From contig JAKSTT010000004.1 of the NCBI GenBank assembly GCA_024413635.1, positions 1 through 49,960 of the forward strand: a DNA stretch of 49,960 bases. The letters run 5' to 3'. Position 1 is the first letter of the stretch, and each line of letters opens with the position of its first letter. Shown here one piece after another: positions 24,242-32,323 of the stretch. The position numbers and the translations under genes are program-made. This DNA comes from Treponemataceae bacterium. GTDB lineage: Bacteria > Spirochaetota > Spirochaetia > Treponematales > Treponemataceae. Below the pieces are notes generated by a model. It was not told the DNA's origin. It was given only the letters and a program-made list of their open reading frames with translations, and did no database searches.

Positions 24242-25821
24242 CTTCCGCCTCCTTTTTTACTGGTAAGGGAAATGCGTGGGTCAGCCTTAGCGAGGAACAG
24301 GTCACCAAGAATAACAGCAATAAGGGAAATTGAAGTATAGAATACTGTTGTTGCAACAATAACACCATTATCGTGGGTATTGATTGCGGTGGTCAGCAGG
24401 TTACCGACACCGGGAACGGCATATACACGTTCGGTAATAATGGCACCAACCAGACATCCCAAAACCTGGGCTGGGATACCATGAACCAGCGGAATGATAG
24501 CGTTGCGGGCAATATGGGTACTGAAAATTTCGTTTTCAGAAAGACCTTCTGCACGGGCAAACTTAACATAATCTGAGTTCATCTGGTCAATCATATACCG
24601 GCGCATCCAGCGCATGAGTCCTGCGATCGTTGTCAGTGACAGAGAAACAATAGGCAGTATGTAGGCAAGAGCCTTTACTTCTGCATTGGCGAATTTATAC
24701 GGCAGTTTGAACACCAGGGTACCGATGGCGGCAAACATGAAGATGTATGCCAGGGAAGGTACTGCCATGATGAATACGATATATGCTTCACCGATTTTAT
24801 CCCAGATTGAATCCTTTTTACGGGCAATGAAGATACCCAGCGGAAGGCCAATCAAGTATGACAGGATGATTGAAATAACACCGATGGTGAAGGAAAGTCC
24901 AATCATGGACTGAGCATCACGCTTGTATGAAAATACGGTGTATTTGTCAGGGAACTGTGTTTTTTCAACATCACTGATGATGCCTGAGTTATAGGTTAAT
25001 GAGTGGAAATCGATGGCGGTTTCAATATACTCATCGGTACCGATCATCAGGGGGTACTGCTGTTTTGATTTTTTCAGGTCACCCTGAGCCTGATTGATTA
25101 CCGTGGTAATTTCCGAACCACGATAGGTGGTGTAGGAAGTTCCCAGGTTCAGGTGGATGAAATTCTGGTGAATGAACGGAAACTCTCCGTCAAAATACAG
25201 CAGGTATTTATGGTATGTTCCGGATCCTACCAGAGCAAAACCGGCTCCGTAAGGGTCTTTTTCAAAACGGATATAACGGCTGGTTAATTCAGGGTCTTTA
25301 ACCATCCGAGTGTTTTCAATTGAAATAAAGCTTCCAAGGTAGTTCAGAAGACGCAGATATACCGGACGTTCATGAATTGCAACAAGGTATCCGGCGCCAC
25401 CTGGCTTCTGTTTGCCATTTGAGTAGGTAACCGGTTCCAGATACTGCACTGTTTTACCGTTGCTCTGACTGAGGGCAATAAATTCCTGTACGCTTGCATT
25501 GTTCTGGTAGGTATTTGCCTTCTGAATTGCAGCTTTGTCACGGGTATATTCAGCATTGGAAGCATATGAATCACCATACAGTGCTTCATATTTGTTCTTT
25601 AAGAAACTGTTATAGTCCTGATATTCCAGATACCCATATTTCTGGTACTGGTTAAGTTCATAAATAACGCGGTCATTTGCCGCTTTTTTATTCCATGTAT
25701 CGTCAGTCTGGAAAATTACACTGCGGTCAATGGCGGTGAACACCATGAACATTACAGCCATCACAACGACGATCAGTGAGAATACGGAAAAAAGAATTCG
25801 TTTTAAAAGATATTTGCCCAC
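24238..25821 (-). CDS. oppB: OppB permease with an enlarged periplasmic loop
   Basis: A 527-residue permease of the DppB/OppB type; the usual length is about 310. The first helix is at residues 8-28 and the second at about 307-333. Between them is a loop of about 275 residues facing outside, where normal OppB has about 70. It is hydrophilic and rich in Tyr, Asn and Gln. The normal core resumes with SFTIGVISIILSYLIGLPLG, the EAA loop near DYVKFARAEGLSENEIFSTHIARNA and VYAVPGVGNLLTTAI. The GTG at 25821 is the best start; AAGGAGA lies about 12 bases upstream, rather far. It is separated from oppA by 195 bases with hairpins. Confidence 0.92.
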   Translation of the reverse strand: MGKYLLKRILFSVFSLIVVVMAVMFMVFTAIDRSVIFQTDDTWNKKAANDRVIYELNQYQKYGYLEYQDYNSFLKNKYEALYGDSYASNAEYTRDKAAIQKANTYQNNASVQEFIALSQSNGKTVQYLEPVTYSNGKQKPGGAGYLVAIHERPVYLRLLNYLGSFISIENTRMVKDPELTSRYIRFEKDPYGAGFALVGSGTYHKYLLYFDGEFPFIHQNFIHLNLGTSYTTYRGSEITTVINQAQGDLKKSKQQYPLMIGTDEYIETAIDFHSLTYNSGIISDVEKTQFPDKYTVFSYKRDAQSMIGLSFTIGVISIILSYLIGLPLGIFIARKKDSIWDKIGEAYIVFIMAVPSLAYIFMFAAIGTLVFKLPYKFANAEVKALAYILPIVSLSLTTIAGLMRWMRRYMIDQMNSDYVKFARAEGLSENEIFSTHIARNAIIPLVHGIPAQVLGCLVGAIITERVYAVPGVGNLLTTAINTHDNGVIVATTVFYTSISLIAVILGDLFLAKADPRISLTSKKGGGR

Positions 25822-25893
25822 CTTTCTTCGTATCTCCTTTCAACTTATTTTTATTTGATTTTATCTCTTCCAAAATAGCGTTCAAACGGACGC

Positions 25894-25987
25894 GGCAATC
25901 CAGGGAAAAGCCGACCGATTTTACCAGGATTGCCTCTTATACGTTAGAAACCCGAACTTTCCGCAAAACGCAACCAGCAGAAAGTTC
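25894..25987 (-). repeat. Hairpins between oppA and oppB
   Basis: GGCAATCC (25894-25901) pairs with GGATTGCC (25927-25934), and GAACTTTC (25954-25961) with GAAAGTTC (25980-25987). A 14-base palindrome GTTCTGATCAGAAC also covers the oppA stop codon. None has a T tail, so they look like stabilising or processing hairpins that could raise OppA level over the membrane subunits. No gene is seen in 25822-26015. Confidence 0.6.
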
Positions 25988-26015
25988 AGATTTCGTATTA
26001 TTTCAGTAGTTCTGA

Positions 26016-28124
26016 TCAGAACAGACCGATTACTTTAGACATGTAACCGCCGCCGTAACCTTTCATGGTGTCCAGATAGGTTTTAGGATCACCATAGTCT
26101 GGTCCCCAACCTGAACCGTAGAACAGGTCCTGGTTTTCAGCTTCACCGGTCATTGCACGGTAACCACAAGCGTAGTAGTCGTTTGAGGTAGTAGCTTCGA
26201 TCATGTTAACTACAACTTTATCTGCACCCAGTACTGATTCAATTGAGTTCTTAACAACTGCAAGCTGAGCAGTCTGAACATCTGATGCAGAGTAGTAAAC
26301 GATATCAATGTTGATAGGATAAGTAACGGTATCGCCCAGTTCTTTTACTGCAGCAGTCATGGCTGCTTTTGCTTCTTCAGGTTTGTACCATCCGTCTACA
26401 CCATCAGCAACATTTACGTTGAATCCAGCTTTGTTCAGGTAGTACTGAACCATGTCACCGTAGAAGGTACCAGCTGGGAAGCTGTGGCCTTCAGCGTCTT
26501 TCATGGTTTTGCTCAGAGAAACGAAGTCTGGAGAGGTATACATGTTACGCAGGTTGTTCAGAGCGGTTTCACCGTTAGAAACAGCGTTGTAGTTTTCCTT
26601 GTTGATGGCGAACAGAACTGCTTTACGGAAGTTCTGGTTCTGCATTGCAAGGTGGGTAGAGATTTTCTGGTCTTCAGTCTGGCTTGAAGCACAAGCGCCA
26701 CTATCCAGAGCGAAGGTACCGCGGTTCAGGTTCAGACCACCAAAGTAAGTGGTAGCTTCGGTATCGGTGATGTAACCGTATTTGTCAAAGTTACCGTCTT
26801 TTTTAGCCAGTTCAAAACGAGCCTGGTCACCGATTGCGGTAGCGGTGTATACACCGGCTACAGTGTCGTTGTAGTACTGAACAAGGTCTTCACCGTTGTC
26901 GTATACCCAGCGGATGGTTTCCAGAGTAGTAGTTGCGTTGTTCCAGTAATTCTTGTTGCGGGTACAAACGATTTCTGATGAGCTTTCCAGTTTGGTTACC
27001 AGGAATGGACCACAGTAAACCTGAGAAGCTACGTCAGTGTTTTTACCGAAGGTGTAGGTATTTGCATCTGCAGAAGCAGCAGCATATTCATCTACACCAT
27101 ATACACCACCGTGTGCTTTATAGAAGCTGTCACACATTGGCAGGAAGCAGGAGTAAGCAAGCATGGTCATGAAGTAAGAAGTTGGGCGTTCCAGGGTTAC
27201 CTGCAGGGTGTATTTGTCTACAGCTTTGTAACCTACAGCGTCCCATGAACCACCAGCTGAGTAGTAGTCAGTTGCACCAACGATAAGACCATCAACCAGC
27301 CATTCAAGACCAGCCTGGGTATCCAGCATGTGGTGGAAACCTGCTACGAAGTCTTCAGCAGTAACTTCTGCATATTTCTGACCTTCAGCGGTATACCAGT
27401 TAACACCTTTGCGGATGTTGAAGGTATATACGGTACCGTCAGCAGATACGCTCCAGCTTTCAGCAAGAGCAGGCTGCATCTGGTTAAGATTGTCGTATTC
27501 AATAAGGCCGTCAACACAGTTAACGGTAATTTCAGTATCAGCCTGAGATGAGGTGTTCAGCCAGTCCAGGGTTACCGGGGCAGTCTGGAAAGTAGTAACG
27601 TAGGTGTTTTTCTGGGTGTAACCTTTGCCTTTCAGGTAAGCAGCCGGATCATATTTGCCGCCTTTGGTAGCAGCTTCCCACTGTTTCAGCAGTTCAGCGC
27701 GGTCTTCTTTGGTGATGAATTTGTCTACAACAACCATTTTGTGCAGGCGGTATTCATCGTTACCCCATTTTACATATGGAACGGTTCTTGGAGCTACACG
27801 GGTCAGACCATAGCGGCCACCACGGGTAGTCATTGGAAGGAAGGTTGCACTTGACAGCAGTGCAGCTTCTGCCTGTGCATACAGAACATAGCGTTCATCC
27901 GGGTCCTGTTTTGCATCAGCAGCATCCAGGAGGGCACCGTAGCTTCCCAGGATGTTTTCATAGATAACGTCATCAGCTTCACGAACGTAGCTGGTTGGAC
28001 GGGCTGCAGCGGCTTTAGCAGCTGGAGCAGCAGCAGAATCGGCTTTCTTTCCACAGCTGGTAAATGCTAATGCACATACAACCAGCAGGAGTACAGCCAT
28101 TACTTTGGATAAGTTCTTGCTCAT
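26016..28124 (-). CDS. oppA: OppA-type peptide-binding lipoprotein with permuted domain order
   Basis: A 702-residue lipoprotein (signal, then AFTSC with Cys24) of the family-5 solute-binding proteins that deliver peptides to OppBC. After an Ala-rich linker, residues about 46-135 look like the usual C-terminal end of such proteins: GALLDAADAKQDPDERYVLYAQAEAAL, FLPMTTRGGRYGLTRVAP, then VKWGNDEYRLHKMVV. The normal N-terminal start (TYVTTFQTAPVTLDWLN, DGLIEYD, ALAESWSVSADGTVYTFNIRKGV) comes only at about 173, and the protein stops at DYGDPKTYLDTMKGYGGGYM, where others continue. The order thus appears circularly permuted. A promoter (TTGGGC, 17, TATAAA) and AAGGAG site precede the ATG at 28124. 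It heads the opp operon. Confidence 0.88.
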   Translation of the reverse strand: MSKNLSKVMAVLLLVVCALAFTSCGKKADSAAAPAAKAAAARPTSYVREADDVIYENILGSYGALLDAADAKQDPDERYVLYAQAEAALLSSATFLPMTTRGGRYGLTRVAPRTVPYVKWGNDEYRLHKMVVVDKFITKEDRAELLKQWEAATKGGKYDPAAYLKGKGYTQKNTYVTTFQTAPVTLDWLNTSSQADTEITVNCVDGLIEYDNLNQMQPALAESWSVSADGTVYTFNIRKGVNWYTAEGQKYAEVTAEDFVAGFHHMLDTQAGLEWLVDGLIVGATDYYSAGGSWDAVGYKAVDKYTLQVTLERPTSYFMTMLAYSCFLPMCDSFYKAHGGVYGVDEYAAASADANTYTFGKNTDVASQVYCGPFLVTKLESSSEIVCTRNKNYWNNATTTLETIRWVYDNGEDLVQYYNDTVAGVYTATAIGDQARFELAKKDGNFDKYGYITDTEATTYFGGLNLNRGTFALDSGACASSQTEDQKISTHLAMQNQNFRKAVLFAINKENYNAVSNGETALNNLRNMYTSPDFVSLSKTMKDAEGHSFPAGTFYGDMVQYYLNKAGFNVNVADGVDGWYKPEEAKAAMTAAVKELGDTVTYPINIDIVYYSASDVQTAQLAVVKNSIESVLGADKVVVNMIEATTSNDYYACGYRAMTGEAENQDLFYGSGWGPDYGDPKTYLDTMKGYGGGYMSKVIGLF

Positions 28125-28143
28125 CTCTCACTCCTTATACGTT

Positions 28144-28172
28144 TTTATACGCAATCTCTTTTTTCTGCCCAA
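28144..28172 (-). promoter_or_regulatory. oppA promoter
   Basis: Minus-strand TTGGGC (28172-28167), 17-base spacer, TATAAA (28149-28144). The start would be near 28137, giving a leader of about 13 bases that includes the AAGGAG ribosome site before the ATG at 28124. Confidence 0.65.
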
Positions 28173-28239
28173 AAAGACAGATTTTGCAGTATTTTAATGT
28201 ATAAGCAGAGATTTTTCTAGTACAGAAGCTGCAGTGATT

Positions 28240-29055
28240 TTACAGTTTTTTGAGGATTCCACCCCAGCGGATGCCCAGTTTTCCTGATAAAGTCTGGTAT
28301 TCGGCTTCCTGGGCGGCAGTGGCGCCGGTGCAGAAAAAAGTACAGTTTTCCATACCGTCCGGCAGCTGGCCGGCAGAACCGTTTTCCGTATCCGGCAGAA
28401 CCCGGAGGGCCTGTCTGACAACGCCGTCACGGGAATCAACTACCTGCACGGATTCTCCGAAGGCCTTCTGGATTTCATCTGCCAGATGAATGAAATGGGT
28501 ACAGCCCAGGATTACCGTATCGCACTGCTCGTTACTGAAAAAATCAACGGCAGGCTGAATGGCGGCAGCAATCTGGCTGTCAGTTGCGGTGTACAGTTCG
28601 TGTTCAATAAAGGCAATAAGATCCGGGTCTCCCCGCCGTGCCACATGGCAGTCGGAAGCAAAATCGCGGATCAGTTCATCGGTATAGGGACTCCGGACTG
28701 ACCGGGTAGTAGCCAGCAGCCCGATCCGGCGGTTCTTTGAAACATTGGAAGCAAGCTTGATGGCCGGCACCGTTCCCACAAAGGGAATCTGGGGAAATGT
28801 ACTCCGGAGGGCCTGCAGAGCCACAACAGACATGGTGTTGCAGGCTACCACAATGGCTTTAGGCTGGAATCGTTCCAGCATGATTTCTACGGTTTCTGAC
28901 GCACAGGCAATGATTTCTTCCGGCGTTTTCTCCCCATACGGGAAATGTGCCGTATCACCTAAATACAGGCAGGAATACTGGGGATATTTTTTTGCAAGAT
29001 GCATCATGTATCCGATACCGCCGGTACCGGAGTCCATAAAGGCAAAATCTGCCAT
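28240..29055 (-). CDS. murI: Glutamate racemase
   Basis: A 271-residue cofactor-independent racemase making D-glutamate for peptidoglycan. The two catalytic cysteines are in VACNTMS (about residue 73) and LGCTHF (about 184), with the N-terminal substrate motif MDSGTGGIG and a later GDPDL. Length is normal. The ATG at 29055 is chosen because it lies one base after the stop of the zinc-ribbon gene with GGAG six bases upstream, and because it starts the conserved N-terminus; the longer frame would overlap that gene by 89 bases. The 115 bases between it and oppA hold the oppA promoter and no clear terminator. Confidence 0.93.
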   Translation of the reverse strand: MADFAFMDSGTGGIGYMMHLAKKYPQYSCLYLGDTAHFPYGEKTPEEIIACASETVEIMLERFQPKAIVVACNTMSVVALQALRSTFPQIPFVGTVPAIKLASNVSKNRRIGLLATTRSVRSPYTDELIRDFASDCHVARRGDPDLIAFIEHELYTATDSQIAAAIQPAVDFFSNEQCDTVILGCTHFIHLADEIQKAFGESVQVVDSRDGVVRQALRVLPDTENGSAGQLPDGMENCTFFCTGATAAQEAEYQTLSGKLGIRWGGILKKL

Positions 29056-29056
29056 A

Positions 29057-29347
29057 TCAGTCTCCAAAGAGGGCGTTAAAGGCATTCCGTGCTGTTTCTG
29101 CAGATGAACTGCTGACGCTTCCCGTTCCCGTTCCGGCCTTTTCATTCAGTCTGAAAAATCCGCAGAAGTTTGCCTTTTCCTTATCAGCTACCGGTTCATC
29201 AACTGTTTCATGACAGTCATAATGAGATCCCGGTTCGTAATAAGTACAGTTTCTGCAGCAGCGCACATCGGCACCGCATGAAGGACATACATCACTGCGG
29301 CTGATGACGCCGCTGAACTTCAGTTCTGATCCACATTTGAAACACAT
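29057..29347 (-). CDS. Small double zinc-ribbon protein
   Basis: A 96-residue protein not assigned to a named family. It has four Cys pairs or single Cys positions: MCFKCG (residues 2 and 5), CPSC, then CCRNC, with a further Cys-His in YDCHE and a Cys in NFCGFFR, so one or two zinc sites are likely. The C-terminal third is low complexity (GTGTGSVSSSS) with a short helix. Function is unknown; small zinc-ribbon proteins often bind nucleic acid or other proteins. The ATG at 29347 is preferred because TTGCAC, 18 bases, TACAAT end six bases before it, indicating a leaderless mRNA. It is followed one base later by murI and is divergent from the pentapeptide gene. Confidence 0.75.
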   Translation of the reverse strand: MCFKCGSELKFSGVISRSDVCPSCGADVRCCRNCTYYEPGSHYDCHETVDEPVADKEKANFCGFFRLNEKAGTGTGSVSSSSAETARNAFNALFGD

Positions 29348-29353
29348 ACGGTA

Positions 29354-29395
29354 ATTGTAACGGGTTTGACTTATCCCGTGCAATGACTTTAAAAT
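29354..29395. promoter_or_regulatory. Interleaved divergent promoters
   Basis: Leftward: TTGCAC (29383-29378), 18 bases, TACAAT (29359-29354), six bases to the ATG at 29347. Rightward: TTGACT (29366-29371), 18 bases, TAAAAT (29390-29395), six bases to the ATG at 29402. Each -35 lies inside the spacer of the other promoter, so binding must be mutually exclusive. Both predicted starts coincide with the A of ATG. Confidence 0.75.
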
Positions 29396-29401
29396 ATCAG
29401 C

Positions 29402-30031
29402 ATGTTTTCAATGGATAACTGTTCAAAACCGGGATGTCAGAAAGCAGGCCTTTCCGTCATCGGTGAAGATGGTGAAATTACCAGCGGGCACACCTTCTGC
29501 TATGACCACCATACCGATAAGGTAGCCATTACCAATGCCATCCGTACATATATTGATTCCCATGACACCATTGTGGGACTGAATGCTTCAGGACTGCATC
29601 TGGCAGACATGGACCTGACCAACAAAAAGTTTTACGGCTGCAACTTCAACCACTGCATTTTCAGCAACTGTCATGCCGAAAACTGCCGCAGCCGCATGAC
29701 CAGTTTTGACTTTGCCATTTTCAGTGACTGCAACATGCAGAAGTCAAATTTCCAGTTCTGCTCCTTTGCCGGTTCCGTATTCAGCCACATGCTGTTTACC
29801 GACAGCGATCTGGTCCACAACAATTTCTGCGGCCTTACCAGCGTACAGTCCTCCTTTGATGATTCTGACCTGTACAACAGCCGGTTTATCCGCGCAAAGC
29901 TGTCCAATACCAGTTTCCGTAACTGCAACATCAAGAAAACCAACTTTGTAGAAATGGAACAGGACAACGTATCGTTCAAACTGTCCAATACCCGTGAAGC
30001 CGTATTCAGTCCGGGGGTAACACTGCAATGA
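29402..30031 (+). CDS. Pentapeptide-repeat-like protein with Cys-His N-terminus
   Basis: A 209-residue protein. The N-terminal 40 residues have a possible metal site (CSKPGC at 7-12, then FCYDHH). From about residue 60 on runs a degenerate right-handed beta-helix of pentapeptide type (A/C-D/N-F/L-x-x), visible as NFNHCIFSNCHAENC, TSFDFAIFSDCNMQKSNFQFCSF and SNTSFRNCNIKKTNFVEM. Such proteins are cytoplasmic and often bind partners by shape or charge; some mimic DNA. There are many Cys and Asn in the stack. The ATG at 29402 is selected because the promoter start falls exactly on it. The stop overlaps the next gene by four bases (ATGA), so the two are probably made together. Function is unknown. 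Confidence 0.8.
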   Translation: MFSMDNCSKPGCQKAGLSVIGEDGEITSGHTFCYDHHTDKVAITNAIRTYIDSHDTIVGLNASGLHLADMDLTNKKFYGCNFNHCIFSNCHAENCRSRMTSFDFAIFSDCNMQKSNFQFCSFAGSVFSHMLFTDSDLVHNNFCGLTSVQSSFDDSDLYNSRFIRAKLSNTSFRNCNIKKTNFVEMEQDNVSFKLSNTREAVFSPGVTLQ

Positions 30032-30642
30032 AACTGTACTTTTTCATGAATATTGACGGTTTTTCAAACTGTTATCTGGTTGTAAATGAATCCACCGGTG
30101 ATGCCATTCTGGTAGACCCGGGGAAAATGACCAAACAGATTATTGAACGCATAGAAAACGGCAACCTGCATCTGAAGGCGGTACTCATTACCCATAACCA
30201 CGGTTCCCACAGCCGTGGTCTGGAAACCCTGCGGAAAATCTATTCGCCCAAAATCTATGCGGCTGACTGGGAAGTTGCCGGTAATGAAACCATTGTCCTG
30301 AAAGGTGATGGCGTTATCCGGGTAAGCGGATTTACCGTCGGGTACATGTCAGTACCGGGACATTCGCCGGACAGCATGTGCTACAAGATCGGTCGGGTTA
30401 TCTTTACGGGAGATTCCCTGACTGCAGGCCTTACCGGCAGTACCAACAACAGTTACGCAAAGAAAACCCTGATTTCTGCCATCCAGCAGAAAATCCTGAA
30501 CCAGAATGATGATATTGCCCTGCTGCCGGGACACGGACCGCCATCAAGCGTAGGGGCAGAAAAACAGTTCAACACTGATTTTGGTTTTCAGCTTGATACG
30601 CTTGAATCAGCGTTCAATCAGGTTAACCCTTCCGCCCTGTAA
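30028..30642 (+). CDS. Metallo-beta-lactamase-fold protein lacking the usual Asp ligand
   Basis: A 204-residue protein of the MBL-fold hydrolase superfamily (glyoxalase II-like subgroup by layout). The hallmark T-H-x-H-x-D-H appears as THNHGSH: His56, His58 and His61 are present but the Asp at position 60 is Ser. Other ligands are kept: His112 (GHSPDS), Asp129 (FTGDS) and His169 (LPGHGP). Loss of this Asp normally weakens the second metal site, so it may bind one metal or have another activity. The N-terminal FSNCYLVVNESTGDAILVDPG is typical. It is coupled to the pentapeptide gene by an ATGA overlap. Its last 36 bases overlap the convergent lipoprotein gene. Confidence 0.85.
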   Translation: MKLYFFMNIDGFSNCYLVVNESTGDAILVDPGKMTKQIIERIENGNLHLKAVLITHNHGSHSRGLETLRKIYSPKIYAADWEVAGNETIVLKGDGVIRVSGFTVGYMSVPGHSPDSMCYKIGRVIFTGDSLTAGLTGSTNNSYAKKTLISAIQQKILNQNDDIALLPGHGPPSSVGAEKQFNTDFGFQLDTLESAFNQVNPSAL

Positions 30643-32295
30643 CCCGTATCTGGTAAAGACGTATTCCTCAAGCCGCTGGTGGGCATCAACAAATCCCTGT
30701 GCATTGGTGTCCTTTATGTAGGTGCATAAGTCCAGGTCTTCAGTAAACATGCTCTTGTAGTCTGCACGGCGGACGTAATAGTCAATGGTTGCATTTTTTC
30801 CCTGCTGCAGAAGGTAGGACATGAGTTCCGTATGCATCAGGTACCGGTCTTCCGTATCGTAGCCCAGGCTTTTCTGGGTCCGGAAGTACATGAGGAGAAA
30901 TGCCAGGGTACGCTGGTCCATGGTGTCATATACGGTGGCAACGTGGGAACGGAACTGCTCATCGACAAAAAACAGTCCGTGATAACATTCGTGGGTCAGA
31001 AGCTGCCACCGGAGACTGCCGGCACTTTCACGGCTGATGCTGACGATGGCACCGGTTCCCGGCCGGTACTGCACTGGAGAGCGGGAATCTGCTGCAGGCG
31101 TATCAGGAATAATGATGCCCTGGGTAACGAGGATTTTTTCAAGCTGCCGTTCGTACTCATTCAGCGGAAACTGTTCCCTGGCTGCCGTGCTGAAAAACGA
31201 TGCAAGGCTTTCTGAGCGGTAATCATGGGCATTGTAGCCGTGCAGGTCGCGGATTTCTGCATCCGGGGCAAGACGTCCCTTAAAGCCGGCTTTTTCCGTA
31301 TAGAAGGCAAGCCGTTTCAGCATGTCATCCTGAATGGCATAGTCGGCAAAATCAAAGATAAGTACGTCAGGAAACTGTTCCCAGCGGTACAGCTGGTATG
31401 CCGGATTTTTCCACTCTTTCTGCGGCCAGGAAAGGATAAGGGCCGGGTCTGCAGGAATGGGATCTGCCGGAGACAGGTCGCCTGCAACAAACAGCAGCGA
31501 TGAAACCAGGTCCTGGTTTGATACGACAGAAATACGGCTGGCTTTGTTGCGGAATGATTCCGGATACAGATGCACTTTCTGCTGGGCAGGACTCTGGCGT
31601 ACCGTCAGTTTTTCCGTTCCCACGGAAAACTCTACGGTGTTCTGCTTTTTGAGGATAGGCTGCCGTTCAAAGCCGATGGTCACAGATCCGGTAACGTTCT
31701 GCACGGCAGAAAAGTCAAAGGTTGAGGGACAGCGGGTGGTATACCGGGCAGTGCCACCTTCTTTTGGGAAGGCAAAGGTAACGCCGGGATAGCGGCTCCA
31801 TCCTACGGAAAGGGGTCTGATCTCTGCCGTTTTCAGCTGCAGGTCCGGATTCTGTATGGAAGAGGAAGACGCCGGTTTATACTGGATTATGAAACCGACC
31901 GGCAGGGTAGAATCAAAAGCCATGCCGATTCCCATCTTAACCGGCGTACGGTCAGTTCCGTAATTTTCCGCAATGGATGTAATGGAACTGCCGGCACCGA
32001 CAGTATCACTGCTGTACACAAAGGCCAGCGTCACTGATTCCATGCCGTACTGGGTGAAATCCAGCATCAGTGACAGTTCCGGAACTGCTGCAGACTGCGT
32101 TATGGCTGACTGCAGTTCACGGTCAAAATACCAGCCCTGGGTATGCTCAGGAAGCTTTTTCCGGCTGATGGGCTTCAGTTCATAGGTGGTGCCGGAATAG
32201 GAAATGACAGCACTGCTGGAAGAACAGCTGATAAAAAGGAAAAAGACAGCGGGGATGAAAAAAAGAAGGAATCTTTCCGGTCTGTGTGATGACAT
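30607..32295 (-). CDS. Large lipoprotein with HExxH zinc-protease-like motif
   Basis: A 562-residue predicted lipoprotein; hydrophobic signal, then FLFISC with a Ser run after the Cys. The middle part is beta-rich and unrecognised. Near the C-terminus is THECYHGLFF with HExxH at residues 435-439, the zinc-binding motif of many metalloproteases; a possible downstream ligand region is the helical segment after TDERYLMHTELMSYLLQQG. It may thus be a surface or periplasmic peptidase, or a protein keeping only the fold. The ATG at 32295 has TATAGT ending six bases upstream and no correctly spaced ribosome site, so it may be leaderless; no good -35 is seen. It is divergent from the 178-residue gene and convergent with the MBL gene. 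Confidence 0.75.
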   Translation of the reverse strand: MSSHRPERFLLFFIPAVFFLFISCSSSSAVISYSGTTYELKPISRKKLPEHTQGWYFDRELQSAITQSAAVPELSLMLDFTQYGMESVTLAFVYSSDTVGAGSSITSIAENYGTDRTPVKMGIGMAFDSTLPVGFIIQYKPASSSSIQNPDLQLKTAEIRPLSVGWSRYPGVTFAFPKEGGTARYTTRCPSTFDFSAVQNVTGSVTIGFERQPILKKQNTVEFSVGTEKLTVRQSPAQQKVHLYPESFRNKASRISVVSNQDLVSSLLFVAGDLSPADPIPADPALILSWPQKEWKNPAYQLYRWEQFPDVLIFDFADYAIQDDMLKRLAFYTEKAGFKGRLAPDAEIRDLHGYNAHDYRSESLASFFSTAAREQFPLNEYERQLEKILVTQGIIIPDTPAADSRSPVQYRPGTGAIVSISRESAGSLRWQLLTHECYHGLFFVDEQFRSHVATVYDTMDQRTLAFLLMYFRTQKSLGYDTEDRYLMHTELMSYLLQQGKNATIDYYVRRADYKSMFTEDLDLCTYIKDTNAQGFVDAHQRLEEYVFTRYGLQGGRVNLIER

Positions 32296-32317
32296 ACTCC
32301 CACTATAACGCTACCAT
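32289..32317. promoter_or_regulatory. Overlapping divergent promoters
   Basis: Rightward: ATGACA (32289-32294), 17 bases, TACCAT (32312-32317), six bases to the ATG at 32324. Leftward: TATAGT (32307-32302 on the minus strand), six bases to the ATG at 32295. The rightward -35 overlaps the start codon of the leftward gene. Confidence 0.6.
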
Positions 32318-32323
32318 GATGAT

